A stretch of 36,064 bases of DNA from Promethearchaeota archaeon (lineage in GTDB: Archaea > Asgardarchaeota > Lokiarchaeia > Sigyniarchaeales > SOKP01), in NCBI GenBank assembly GCA_008080765.1, contig SHMU01000015.1, positions 1 to 36,064 of the forward strand. Direction: 5' to 3'. The notes under the pieces are model-generated. The model saw nothing but the letters and a program-made list of their open reading frames with translations. It was not told where the DNA came from and did no database searches. Positions 15,505 through 24,826 of this stretch are shown one piece after another; within the stretch, counting starts at the first letter, position 1; each line of letters starts with the position of its first letter. Position numbers and translations under genes: made by a program.

Positions 15505-17820
15505 ATGAAAATTAAATTAGAATTATTATCTGATGCGCTTCCTGGTTCGGGAATGGTTTATGGTGAACTGACTGATATCGATATAACTTTCGATAAATAT
15601 GGATTTCCCTATATTCCAGGAAAAAGAATAAAGGGAATTTTAAAAGAAAATGCGCGGGATTTGATAGATATGAAAATACTTGAAATGGATGAAGAAAAAC
15701 TAAACCTTCTTTTTAGTAAAGATTTTCGGTTATCTAATGGCTATTTAGCTGATTATACAATTTATAACCAATTTATGAAATATATTACATATCAAACCAA
15801 AGGTAAAGATAAAAAACCAGATTTTTCTCAGTATTTCTATAAATCGGGAAATATTAATTATTTTGCCTATATTAGAGCGCAAACATCTATTGAATATTCC
15901 TCGGGAGTTGCTAAAAAGCATTCGTTAAGATTTTTACGAGTTCTTAAAAAAGGATTAACTTTTTACTTTGAAATCAAATTTGCTGAAAAAAACGAAAAAA
16001 ATGAGGATAATAAAGAAATTTTCGAAAAAATTTGTAAAATCACGCGAAAATTTGGAACAAGACGGACACGTGGATTTGGTACAATTAAGTTAAACCTTCT
16101 TAATGAGAATAGCGACTCTTCAACCCCAAGCTCAAAATCTTCGGCAAAAAGCTCTGATTCCAATAAAGAAGAAGAAGATGAAAATACTCAAGATAAATTA
16201 ATAGTAGAATTAAAAAATCAAGAACAAATATTAGTAGCAAATCAAATAGGGAATCACGATACAACCGAATATTTCATCCCTGGGAGCACGATTTTAGGAA
16301 CCATTGCCAAAAAATTTATTGAGGAAAAGAAAAAAGACCCTAATTTTAACGATCTTCATAATGATAACACCTTTTTTGACATATTTCTTAGTGGTAAAGT
16401 TAAATTTAGTAATCTTTATCCTAAAGCTAATGGAAAGATTTTCTATCCTTCCCCATTATTTATATCGAAAGATAAATATTTTGATAAGTTCTATGATCTA
16501 ACAAAAGTAAAACGACCTGAAGAAATTGATCTTGTAAATATTCCCTCATCATTAGTTTCAATATGTAAATCTGACTATGGTGATGGATTAGCATTAATTA
16601 CTCCTAATTTAGCGAAAAGTGTTGAATATCACCATGCTAGACCTAAGCACGACAGAACTATTGGACATGCAACAGCAGATCAAGGACAATTTTTTCAATA
16701 TGAAGTAATTAATGCAGGACAAACATTTCACGGAGAAATTATAGGATCTTCGAGTTATTTAGAGGTTATTGAAAACCTCTTAGGTACAGACGGAATTAAT
16801 CTTACTATTGGAAAGTCAAGAAGCGCTCAATATGGAAAATGCACATTAGAACTTAAAGATCCCCAAGAATTAGATGAAAGAAAACTCAGTTTATTAAAGG
16901 GTAATCGAATAATAATAACATTATTGTCAGATATGATTTTGGTAAATGAAAATGGATTTATCACACCTAATATTGAAATATTATTGAAAGAATTAATGAA
17001 AGTTTTAAACATTGATGAGGATAAAGCTGATGGAGTAAATATTGAAAAAAAATATTTGAAGTATAAAAAAATTGGTGGTTTTAAGTATGTCTGGAATCTC
17101 CCAAAACTACAAGCACAAGCAATATCTGCAGGATCTGAATTAGTCATTGAAATCCCTAAAGATCTGAAAATTGAGAAAGAAGACCTAGAGAGGGTAGATT
17201 CTCATTTCTTTGGTGTAAAAACCAAACAAGGATATGGACAAATCAAAGTTAATAGACTTAACCATACAGATGTAGTTGAAGAGAAACTTGAATATCATGT
17301 TCAAAATGTCCCAGAAAATCTGAATAGTATCAGCAAATATATTTGTTTTTGTATTTTTCAGAGAACCAAATATGATTTACAGCAAAAAGCTCATGATGAG
17401 GTTAATAAATTAAAGAAAAATGATAATGTATTCAACTTGTCTAAATCATTTATTTATCGGATTAAAAATTTGTTTGGTCTCTATGATAATAGTGCTGAAC
17501 TGGAAGATATTTTCAAAAAAATCGCAAACGAAGATGAAAAAACCGTTACAATAGAAGGTATTAAGCATTCTATTCCCACTAAATTTAGAGATGACTTTAT
17601 GAACATTTCTAATTTCATTTACTTTAATTGTAATGAAGAAAAGCTTTCTGGATTTGATAGTCTAGTTATAGAAAAGACAAAATTCATTAAAAGTGCAAAA
17701 TTCAAAGGAATCCGGGAGAATATTGATCAAGATTTAAATAAATATTTGAAATCAAAAGAGTTTGAGCTTTATAAATTATATTGCAATACACTTTTAGATG
17801 ATCTCTTATACAAAAAGTAA
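15505..17820 (+). CDS. cas7-cas5-cas11: Cas7-Cas5-Cas11 fusion (Csx10-type RAMP protein)
   Basis: Backbone subunit of a III-Dv-type complex. Residues 1-204 are a Cas7/Csm3-like RAMP domain: YGELTDIDITFD then GFPYIPGKRIKGILKENA, with candidate RNase residues Asp24/Asp26 in the usual Csm3 catalytic loop, ending in the Gly-rich RRTRGFGTIKL. A Ser/Glu linker (about 205-232) follows. Residues about 233-595 form a Cas5/Csx10-like domain (YFIPGSTILGTIAKKF, IGKSRSAQYGKCTLEL, GVKTKQGYGQIKV), which should hold the crRNA 5-prime handle. Residues about 605-771 are all helical and match in place and type the Cas11 (small subunit) part of the Synechocystis fusion; no separate Cas11 gene is present. GAGG lies 10 bases before the ATG, and the gap from cas10 is 16 bases. 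The Cas11 assignment rests on position and helical character only. Confidence 0.82.
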   Translation: MKIKLELLSDALPGSGMVYGELTDIDITFDKYGFPYIPGKRIKGILKENARDLIDMKILEMDEEKLNLLFSKDFRLSNGYLADYTIYNQFMKYITYQTKGKDKKPDFSQYFYKSGNINYFAYIRAQTSIEYSSGVAKKHSLRFLRVLKKGLTFYFEIKFAEKNEKNEDNKEIFEKICKITRKFGTRRTRGFGTIKLNLLNENSDSSTPSSKSSAKSSDSNKEEEDENTQDKLIVELKNQEQILVANQIGNHDTTEYFIPGSTILGTIAKKFIEEKKKDPNFNDLHNDNTFFDIFLSGKVKFSNLYPKANGKIFYPSPLFISKDKYFDKFYDLTKVKRPEEIDLVNIPSSLVSICKSDYGDGLALITPNLAKSVEYHHARPKHDRTIGHATADQGQFFQYEVINAGQTFHGEIIGSSSYLEVIENLLGTDGINLTIGKSRSAQYGKCTLELKDPQELDERKLSLLKGNRIIITLLSDMILVNENGFITPNIEILLKELMKVLNIDEDKADGVNIEKKYLKYKKIGGFKYVWNLPKLQAQAISAGSELVIEIPKDLKIEKEDLERVDSHFFGVKTKQGYGQIKVNRLNHTDVVEEKLEYHVQNVPENLNSISKYICFCIFQRTKYDLQQKAHDEVNKLKKNDNVFNLSKSFIYRIKNLFGLYDNSAELEDIFKKIANEDEKTVTIEGIKHSIPTKFRDDFMNISNFIYFNCNEEKLSGFDSLVIEKTKFIKSAKFKGIRENIDQDLNKYLKSKEFELYKLYCNTLLDDLLYKK

Positions 17821-17861
17821 ATAGAAAAATGAGTAGAATATCAAATTAAAAGGTAATGATT

Positions 17862-19298
17862 ATGGAGAATGAAAAAAAGAAAAATAATGGAATGAATCAA
17901 AAGGATAAGAAAGTAAAAAAATATTATGTGAAAGGTATAATTGATTTAAAGTCTCCCTTAATTATGGGTTCAGGCGAAACAGAAAATTCCGAGTGCGATA
18001 TAATTCGCGATTGGGAGGGAAAAGTTTTTATTCCAGGAACTTCCATCGCGGGAGCAGTTCGATCGTATTTATCAGAGTTTTTTTCCGAAAAAAAATTAAT
18101 CAATATGGTTTTTGGAGAAACGGAAACTACAAAATCTGGCACTACATATCAAAGTATCATAATTTTTCATGATGCCTTTTTGGTGGGTGATTCAAAACCT
18201 ATTATAACCATTAGAGATGGAATAAAAGTCGATCTGTTTAAAAAAGTTACAGAAGAAAAGAAAAAGTTTGATTTTGAAGTATTAGAACCAACTGTAAAGT
18301 TTGAATTTCGATTAGAATTAAATATTTATGAAAAGCATAGAAATACTCAAGAAAAGAATAATGAGAAAGAGAAGAAGATTGAAAAATTATTTTTTGAGAT
18401 CTTAGATGCTTTTGAAAAGGGAAGAATTAAGCTTGGAGCCAAAACTTATAGGGGTTTTGGGGATGTGATAATCAGCGAGAATGATATTGAAATTCTTAAG
18501 CTGGATTTAACAGAAAAAGAAGATGTCTGGAGATGGTTAGATTTTGAATGGTTTAATTTTCAAAAAAATATGGATTTTAAGACTTTTTCAGAAGAAATTT
18601 CAAAATTAAATATTGATTTAGCTACTAATAAAACCCTTACAAAGATAAAAGTATATTTTGACATCCCTTATTCATTACTTATTCGGCAGTACAGCTATAA
18701 AATTGGGGATGAAGCGGATGTTATAGCCCTTGAAGCAAATTATGAAGGTCAGGTAAAGCAAATCATCCCGGGTACATCCTGGACAGGAGCTCTTAGGACA
18801 GCAATTTATAATGTTTTCTTCAATCATAAAGATAATTACAAGATTGTAGAGGGGATAATAAATGAACTTTTTGGTTATGTTGACGAGAATAACTCCGATG
18901 CACAAGCTTCCCACTTGCGTATTTATGAAAGTGTTATTGAAGGGAATGAAACTATTAATTATACCAGAAATCAAGTAGATCGTTTTACTGGAGGAACTGT
19001 AGAAAGATCCTTATTTACGGAGGGTATCTCTTTTAAGGGAGAAGTAGAATTAAGATTGGATGTTGAAAACGCAGAAGAACATAAGATGGGGCTTTTATTT
19101 CTGGCGATCTCTGAGTTATGGAATGGATTACAACCAATTGGTGGAACTACAAGTGTTGGTCGCGGTATTTTGCAAGGAAAGAGGATAGAAATAACACTAC
19201 CAGATGAAGAAACCATAATTATTAATGATCCAATTAAATCCGATAAAATTCAGGAATCTTTTGATGAGTTAGCAATTTATTTAGAAGGAAAAAAGTAA
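17862..19298 (+). CDS. cas7-2x: Cas7-2x: two fused Csm3-like backbone domains
   Basis: Two RAMP domains in one chain, forming two adjacent backbone positions that bind crRNA and cut target RNA. Domain 1 (about 20-205): IDLKSPLIMGSG, SECDIIRDWEGKVFIPGTS, Gly-rich KTYRGFGDV. Domain 2 (about 260-470): IPYSLLIRQYSYKIGDEADV, QIIPGTSWTGALR, VDRFTGGTVERSLF and GGTTSVGRG. Each has an Asp in the Csm3 catalytic loop (Asp48 and Asp288, counted from an ATG at 17856), so both could be active. I chose the ATG at 17862 because AAAAGGT ends 8 bases before it; the in-frame ATG at 17856 is only two codons earlier. Duplication within one gene is the pattern of III-Dv, where this subunit follows the Cas7-Cas5-Cas11 fusion. 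Confidence 0.85.
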   Translation: MENEKKKNNGMNQKDKKVKKYYVKGIIDLKSPLIMGSGETENSECDIIRDWEGKVFIPGTSIAGAVRSYLSEFFSEKKLINMVFGETETTKSGTTYQSIIIFHDAFLVGDSKPIITIRDGIKVDLFKKVTEEKKKFDFEVLEPTVKFEFRLELNIYEKHRNTQEKNNEKEKKIEKLFFEILDAFEKGRIKLGAKTYRGFGDVIISENDIEILKLDLTEKEDVWRWLDFEWFNFQKNMDFKTFSEEISKLNIDLATNKTLTKIKVYFDIPYSLLIRQYSYKIGDEADVIALEANYEGQVKQIIPGTSWTGALRTAIYNVFFNHKDNYKIVEGIINELFGYVDENNSDAQASHLRIYESVIEGNETINYTRNQVDRFTGGTVERSLFTEGISFKGEVELRLDVENAEEHKMGLLFLAISELWNGLQPIGGTTSVGRGILQGKRIEITLPDEETIIINDPIKSDKIQESFDELAIYLEGKK

Positions 19299-19332
19299 AA
19301 AAAACAAAAAATCATAAAAAGAGGTTCTAAAG

Positions 19333-19983
19333 TTGTCATATGATAATGTAATAATAAATAATGAGAGAATTAGAGATTTTAAAGAGAAAAACATTAAGCA
19401 AATTAATACAAGAGTAAAGCCAGAATCATTACCTGGTAAAATCATAGATAAATCTTCCTTAAATGCCACAGTCAAGGAATATGTAAAATATAAAGATCAA
19501 TCCTATATTATGTTAGTACATACTGTTCACAATGTATATTTTGATAAAATTAATTTAAATACTGATTTAGATGAGGTAGTTTCAACTCTCGAATTAAAAT
19601 ATGTAGAGCAAATAAGATTTTTTTCTGAATTCTCAGAATTATTCATCTGGAAACAAGACAATAGCATATATTTCAGGTTTCGTGAGGATGAAGAAGACAA
19701 TTCTACCAAAAAAGATTCGGAAGGATATCTTTCTCGTGATTATTATGAGGAATTCCATATAATGTGGGGAACCCAATTAAAGGAAGGAAATACGCTTTTA
19801 GAAGAGGAAAGAGGAATTAAGTTAGAAATACCTTATACTTTAAAAGAGGACGCTCCCCCACCATTACGTTTTGTAGTTCGAAATTATATTGATTACGATA
19901 AAAAAGATGGATTTTTAGAATTTTTTGATGCTCGATTAGTAAAAATAATAAAGAGAGATGGTTCTGATATTTCAAATTCATAA
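19333..19983 (+). CDS. csx19: Csx19, accessory subunit of type III-D
   Basis: A 216-residue protein that I recognise by its pattern of motifs as Csx19 (TIGR03984 type): an N-terminal half rich in strands (YIMLVHTVHNVYFDKI), then QIRFFSEFSELFIWKQ, YFRFREDE, EEFHIMWGTQL, LLEEERGIKLEIP and a final LRFVVRNYIDYD followed by DARLVKI. Csx19 is a marker of type III-D and is part of the complex in the Synechocystis variant; its biochemical role is not settled. The start is a TTG at 19333, supported by AAGAGGT ending 7 bases upstream and by the lack of any in-frame ATG before the conserved region. The gap from the previous gene is 34 bases. Confidence 0.82.
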   Translation: MSYDNVIINNERIRDFKEKNIKQINTRVKPESLPGKIIDKSSLNATVKEYVKYKDQSYIMLVHTVHNVYFDKINLNTDLDEVVSTLELKYVEQIRFFSEFSELFIWKQDNSIYFRFREDEEDNSTKKDSEGYLSRDYYEEFHIMWGTQLKEGNTLLEEERGIKLEIPYTLKEDAPPPLRFVVRNYIDYDKKDGFLEFFDARLVKIIKRDGSDISNS

Positions 19984-20028
19984 AATAGAAAATTATATTA
20001 AAATTGATGTTGAGGTGAAAATTAAATA

Positions 20029-22155
20029 ATGCCAATAGAAACAGATGAAAAGTTTGTTAATCCTTACATTTTTTTACCCTTAGAAGATGGATGTCAAAAA
20101 AACATCTCTGTTAAGAATCTTAAGGAAAAAGATGATTTACTTACAGGATGGCTCTTATGTAAATTAACCACTAAATCCGCGATTTTTATTCCAAATACTT
20201 CTTATGATCAGACATTTACCTTTAGCAATTATACAATTGATGATAGTACAACGGATTTCAAGAGTCATGATTTTTTTTCCTACACACAATTAGATGAAAA
20301 TACAAAAAATCCTAAACCACCAAAACCAACAATTCCTAGTTCCGAGCTGAGAGCTGTAACCCATATTGCTTATGAATCATTGACTAATTCTTGTCTTCAA
20401 ATTATAGATGAAAGAATAACCATTCATAAAAGATTACCAAATCCAGGTAATCCAGCTCGAATTTATAAAGAAAATAAAAATTGGTTCCTAAAGGAGTGTT
20501 GGAAAGCAAAGCTTGATAAGACTAAAGTAAGTCATATTAAAAATAACCGATTTCAACTTTATGGTACAGATTATCAAGAAGGCGATCAAGTCTATGTAAA
20601 AATTAATAATAGAAATAATAAAGTTAGTAAAATTTCTAAAAAACAGACCCCAGAATGTAATATAAAAGGATACATTCATTTTTCTGCGGAATTCGGGAGA
20701 AAAAGATACGAATCCATTTTTATTGAATCAAACAATAAGCCTATTGAGATTACTAAGGAAGAAGTAGAAAAATACATGAATAATATTCAAGTCTATAAGG
20801 ATAATGATACATATTCGTGGATAAAAAGAGGTAAAAATCACTATTTAGTTTATTATAAAACAAAAAATAGTCATCATTATTTTAAACCTGGAGAAATTGG
20901 AAGAGATGTTTTTTACAATTCTATTACTGATATATTAAGGAAAAAGAACTATAATCCTTGTGTGAGTATAGACCATTTATGTCCTGCATGTTCATTATTT
21001 GGATTTACCAGTAATTTTGAAAATAAGGAAAAAAATGCTCTTGCCTCCCGGATTCGAGTAACGGATGGGGTATGTCTACAAAATGAAAATGTTGAAGATC
21101 TTTATTTTGAAAAAGGTATCTTAGAAGAATTATCGGGTCCTAAAATTCAATCCACTGAATTCTATCTTAAGCGCCCCCAATATGAAAATAATAAAAGGGT
21201 TGATTTATGGACGTTCGATTATGCTGGAAATTGGAATGGGCAACAACTGGAATGGTTAGGATCAAAGCCCTATGAACCCGAAATTTGTGGAAGGAAATTT
21301 TATTGGCATCAAAAAATAGTAACTCAAGATGATCTGCCTTACATTGATAAAGATGATGATGCAAGTAGAAAAGTTGGAGTTCGTCCTTTAAAACCCAATG
21401 TATCCTTTACATTTAAAATCTATTTTGATAATATTACTCAATTAGAACTAAAAATACTAATATGGGTTTTGGAAATTGGAAATAAGGATAATTCCTATGC
21501 TCATAAAATTGGCATGGGAAAACCACTAGGGTTAGGGAGCATAAAGATAGAAGTCCAAGAAGTTAATAAAAGAAAAGTTAAAATAGAAAATAATTCTTTA
21601 ACATATGAGATAATGAAAGATGAAGAAATCCTTACTAATGTAAGAACCCATAAAAATCCTATAGAGTTATTGGGATGCTCAAAAAACACATTGAACTATT
21701 TTAAAGCAATTACTGATTTTAATAATATTCATAAAAATATTGAATATCCTAAAAATATTGACGCCGATGAAAATTATGAATGGTTTATGTCTAATCGCAC
21801 AATTTATCCAGGATCTGCTTTTAATTGGAAAATAAATCAGCATTTATGTAATAATATTGATAATCCCGAATTAAACAAATATGGTAAAGGGAAAACACAA
21901 AAATCCGATTTAAAAGAAAAAGAGCAAAAACCGCGCTCAGGTAAGAAGATGACAGGAACCATTAAAAAAATAATCTCAAGAAAGACAAGTTTTGGATTTA
22001 TCACACCTAATGATGGGTCTGAGGATATTTTCTTCCATTTTGACGAGATTCTGGATAAGAAAGATTCAGAAACGCTCAGAGAACGTGATAAAGTTCAGTT
22101 TGAAGTAATTAAAGCTAAAAAAGGACCTCAAGCCATAAAAATAAGAAAAATATAA
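20029..22155 (+). CDS. cas7-ins: Cas7-insertion RAMP protein with C-terminal cold-shock domain (paralogue 1)
   Basis: Backbone RAMP of the TIGR03986 type. Start FVNPYIFLPL, then LTGWLLCKLTTKSAIFIPN, the RAMP turn PSSELRAVTHIAYESLTNSC, a long inserted region (about 130-320), a zinc-like knuckle LCPACSLFGF (about 323), STEFYLKRPQ, FDYAGNW and the Gly-rich HKIGMGKPLGLGSIKI. In the turn, IPSSELRA replaces the usual IPGSELRG. A Lys/Glu linker (about 625-640) leads to residues 641-708, a cold-shock domain: MTGTIKKIISRKTSFGFI (RNP1-like SFGFI) and DIFFHFDEI (RNP2-like). This fold binds single-stranded nucleic acid and could hold target RNA beside the complex. GAGGTG ends 11 bases before the ATG. The next gene is a paralogue with the same layout. 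Confidence 0.85.
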   Translation: MPIETDEKFVNPYIFLPLEDGCQKNISVKNLKEKDDLLTGWLLCKLTTKSAIFIPNTSYDQTFTFSNYTIDDSTTDFKSHDFFSYTQLDENTKNPKPPKPTIPSSELRAVTHIAYESLTNSCLQIIDERITIHKRLPNPGNPARIYKENKNWFLKECWKAKLDKTKVSHIKNNRFQLYGTDYQEGDQVYVKINNRNNKVSKISKKQTPECNIKGYIHFSAEFGRKRYESIFIESNNKPIEITKEEVEKYMNNIQVYKDNDTYSWIKRGKNHYLVYYKTKNSHHYFKPGEIGRDVFYNSITDILRKKNYNPCVSIDHLCPACSLFGFTSNFENKEKNALASRIRVTDGVCLQNENVEDLYFEKGILEELSGPKIQSTEFYLKRPQYENNKRVDLWTFDYAGNWNGQQLEWLGSKPYEPEICGRKFYWHQKIVTQDDLPYIDKDDDASRKVGVRPLKPNVSFTFKIYFDNITQLELKILIWVLEIGNKDNSYAHKIGMGKPLGLGSIKIEVQEVNKRKVKIENNSLTYEIMKDEEILTNVRTHKNPIELLGCSKNTLNYFKAITDFNNIHKNIEYPKNIDADENYEWFMSNRTIYPGSAFNWKINQHLCNNIDNPELNKYGKGKTQKSDLKEKEQKPRSGKKMTGTIKKIISRKTSFGFITPNDGSEDIFFHFDEILDKKDSETLRERDKVQFEVIKAKKGPQAIKIRKI

Positions 22156-22243
22156 CCTTTCTTATTTTCTAATTAATTGCAATTTAAATTTACAAAAAAA
22201 AAACCAATCACAGAAAAAAAAATTATCAGAAATCTATTATTCT

Positions 22244-24412
22244 ATGCCTAAGGATTATTATATTAAAACTGACGAATTGTTTATTAACCCTTATCATTTT
22301 ATTCCTTTAGATAAATCGTGTGAAAAGACTAATTCTATTAATGATTTAGAGTCAAAAAACGATTTGGTTACTGGTTGGGTTGAATGTGAATTGCATACAT
22401 TATCCCCTATTTTTATTCCTAATTCTACGAATGATGATATCTATGAAATCAAAAACATAAAAGGAGAAAAAATCCCAAGTTTTGACTTTTTTTCTTATGA
22501 AAATCTTACAAAGAAAAATCATTATGAAACAGAAGAACCAGTAATAGCTGGTAGTGAAATAAGAGGTGTTATTCGGACCATCTTTGAAGCTTTGACAAAT
22601 TCTTGTCTTTCTACTCTTGATGAAGAAATCATAAAATACAGAAGGACGACAGAAGTAGGAGAAGCAGGAATATTATATAAAGAAAATGGTAAATGGTATA
22701 TTCAACCTTGTGAAAGATGGGGTGCTCCGTTTCAGGATTTAAGAAATATTAGGCGGATATCCAATATTTCTACCTTCAAAGAGGGAGAACGTATATATGC
22801 CAGAAAATCTCATAGGAAATATAAAAATAGAATACCCTATGTAACTGACATAAGTCGAGAATATCAAGAGGGGTATGAAGAAGGATATATTCATTTTGGA
22901 GAACATTTTGGAGATAAAGAGAGAGATAGAAGACATTTCGAATCCATTCTTTTCGAAGATAAAAAGAAGATTCCAATTGAAATAGATGAAAAGATGATTG
23001 AATTATTTTTGAAAAATATTAAACTCTACAGAAATAACTCTATTAATATTTTGAAAAAAAAAGGATTCCATCATGGATACCCACGAATGCCAAAAAATAT
23101 GGAGGAATTAAACCAGATACTACAAGATAAGAATAGAAAACTCCCTGTTTTTTATACTCAACATACATATTATGATAAAAAGCAAAAAATATATATAAAC
23201 AAAACCTATTTAAATCCCGGGATGATTGGCAGGGAAGTGTATTTTAGATCTTTAAAAAAAATCGTTCAATCATATAAGCCATGTACCTCTGATAATGAAT
23301 TATGTCCTGCATGTTTATTATTTGGATTCATTAGTGAACAAAAAAAGAACAATGCACTAGGATCCAGAATCCGTTTTACCGATGCTGAATATATAAAAAG
23401 TGAAAAAAAATTATTTTTAGACCCTTTCATCTTACCAGAGCTTTCTACTCCAAAATTGTCTTCGACTGAATTTTATCTTAACCAACCTCAATCAAATTCT
23501 AATAATTATAACGCTCACTTATGGAACTATGATTATGCGGGGTATTGGACTAATGAATTTAAAGATTTTAAAAAATATATACCTGAAATTAAAGGAAGAA
23601 AATTATATTGGCATCATAAGTTCAATCCCCAAATTTCCATCCCTAAAAACTCAGCGGATCTTTCCGATAGAAATAGAGCAATAAGACCTGTTAATAAAGA
23701 AGTTTCTTTTGAATTCAAGATTTATTTTAATAATATTACTAATAAAGAACTAAAAAAATTACTGTGGACTCTCGATTTCGGGGGAAAGAGAGGCCAGGGA
23801 CACAAGATTGGCATGGGGAAACCTCTGGGATTGGGAAGTATTTCTATTGAAATAAAAGCTATCAAATTTAGAGAATTTACGATTAATAAAAGTACATTAA
23901 CCTATGATATTATTTCACAGAAACAACTTCTGGAAGATATACATAATATACATGAACCATGGAATGAATTATTAGATTGTGATTTTCCAACGTATAATAA
24001 AATTCTTAAAATAACAAATTGGGAGGAGGGTTTTTCAAACAATAATATTTGCTATCCCAATAATAGTAATGATAAGGAAAACTTCAAATGGTTTATGTTA
24101 AATAAAACATTTAGAGAAGATGCCACTGCTTTTAGATGGATAATTGATCAAAAATTACCCGATATTGAAACGCCAGAATTAAAGAAATATAAAAGGCTTA
24201 ACCCCAACGACAGAATCACCGGAAAAATAAAATGGTTTAATGAAAGAAAAGGATATGGGAATATCGAAGTACCAAATGGGATGGGTGATATTTTTATTCA
24301 TATTAAGAGCGTTTTAAATTGTAATACCTTAGAAGTTGGTGAAGAAGTTGAATTTGAAGTAAGACCATCAAATAAACGACTCTGTAATGCAGTGAATGTA
24401 AGGAAATTATAA
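22244..24412 (+). CDS. cas7-ins: Cas7-insertion RAMP protein with C-terminal cold-shock domain (paralogue 2)
   Basis: Same design as the preceding protein, clearly a paralogue: FINPYHFIPLDKSCEK, LVTGWVECELHTLSPIFIPN, AGSEIRGVIRTIFEALTNSC (closer to the family standard than paralogue 1), an insertion at about 130-345, LCPACLLFGF, STEFYLNQPQ, DYAGYW, HKIGMGKPLGLGSISI. Residues about 655-722 are a second cold-shock domain: RITGKIKWFNERKGYGNIEV (RNP1-like KGYGNI) and DIFIHIKSV, close to bacterial CspA text. No ribosome-binding site is seen, and the gap from the previous gene is 88 bases. III-Dv normally has one Cas7-insertion subunit; a pair could lengthen the backbone or be interchangeable. It was the last gene before the effector gene until the IscB element entered 73 bases downstream. 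Confidence 0.85.
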   Translation: MPKDYYIKTDELFINPYHFIPLDKSCEKTNSINDLESKNDLVTGWVECELHTLSPIFIPNSTNDDIYEIKNIKGEKIPSFDFFSYENLTKKNHYETEEPVIAGSEIRGVIRTIFEALTNSCLSTLDEEIIKYRRTTEVGEAGILYKENGKWYIQPCERWGAPFQDLRNIRRISNISTFKEGERIYARKSHRKYKNRIPYVTDISREYQEGYEEGYIHFGEHFGDKERDRRHFESILFEDKKKIPIEIDEKMIELFLKNIKLYRNNSINILKKKGFHHGYPRMPKNMEELNQILQDKNRKLPVFYTQHTYYDKKQKIYINKTYLNPGMIGREVYFRSLKKIVQSYKPCTSDNELCPACLLFGFISEQKKNNALGSRIRFTDAEYIKSEKKLFLDPFILPELSTPKLSSTEFYLNQPQSNSNNYNAHLWNYDYAGYWTNEFKDFKKYIPEIKGRKLYWHHKFNPQISIPKNSADLSDRNRAIRPVNKEVSFEFKIYFNNITNKELKKLLWTLDFGGKRGQGHKIGMGKPLGLGSISIEIKAIKFREFTINKSTLTYDIISQKQLLEDIHNIHEPWNELLDCDFPTYNKILKITNWEEGFSNNNICYPNNSNDKENFKWFMLNKTFREDATAFRWIIDQKLPDIETPELKKYKRLNPNDRITGKIKWFNERKGYGNIEVPNGMGDIFIHIKSVLNCNTLEVGEEVEFEVRPSNKRLCNAVNVRKL

Positions 24413-24484
24413 CCTAAACAAAATTTGAGAAATAGAAGATTAAAAAAAATATAAAAGGAAGAATTCAAATATAAGAGAGAACTA

Positions 24485-24504
24485 CCCTCGCCTGAAGGCG
24501 AGGG
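24485..24504. repeat. Left-end hairpin of the IscB element
   Basis: CCCTCGCC (24485-24492), loop TGAA, GGCGAGGG (24497-24504): a perfect 8-bp stem. Subterminal hairpins of this kind are bound by the Y1 transposase TnpA in IS200/IS605 elements. Confidence 0.8.
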
Positions 24505-24826
24505 CTTCGTGTGACCACGGAGCTCTTAGTTCACCAGACTGAGCGTGGAGAAATTCATGCGACAATGGACCGGTCATGACACCTTCGGTTGCCGCACCAG
24601 ACCGTTACTCTGTCACCGATGGTTAACAGCCCTGAAGGGTAGGGGTGGTAGCATCGGTGTAAAAAGCCGTTCCATCATTGTCGAGGTGAAGCCAGATTCT
24701 TTGTCTGCTCACGGGGCAAGGATACGCACTACCCGATGAGGCTCGTTGCGTGCTGACGGGCGGAGGAGGATTTACTCGAATGAGAGCACACAGAGGTAAA
24801 ACAATGGAACACCACGAAAAGGAAAG
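24505..24826 (+). ncRNA. Omega RNA region of the IscB element
   Basis: About 320 GC-rich bases directly before iscB with no protein-like frame and strong nested stems. CACCGATG (24614-24621) pairs with CATCGGTG (24652-24659), and inside it CCC-TGAA-GGG (24630-24639). IscB guide RNAs are transcribed from just this place and fold in this nested way. Their guide comes from the host sequence left of the element, here about 24460-24484 after the last Cas7 gene. The exact 5-prime end cannot be seen. Confidence 0.7.

Noticed and set aside
13725-24412. Type III-A or III-B operon
   Set aside because: Csx19, the Csx10-type fusion and the double Cas7 point to III-D, variant v; no separate csm2, csm4, csm5 or cmr genes are seen.
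24545-24739. 64-codon frame before iscB
   Set aside because: It lies in the structured omega RNA region; protein-like text is absent and the stems explain the conservation.
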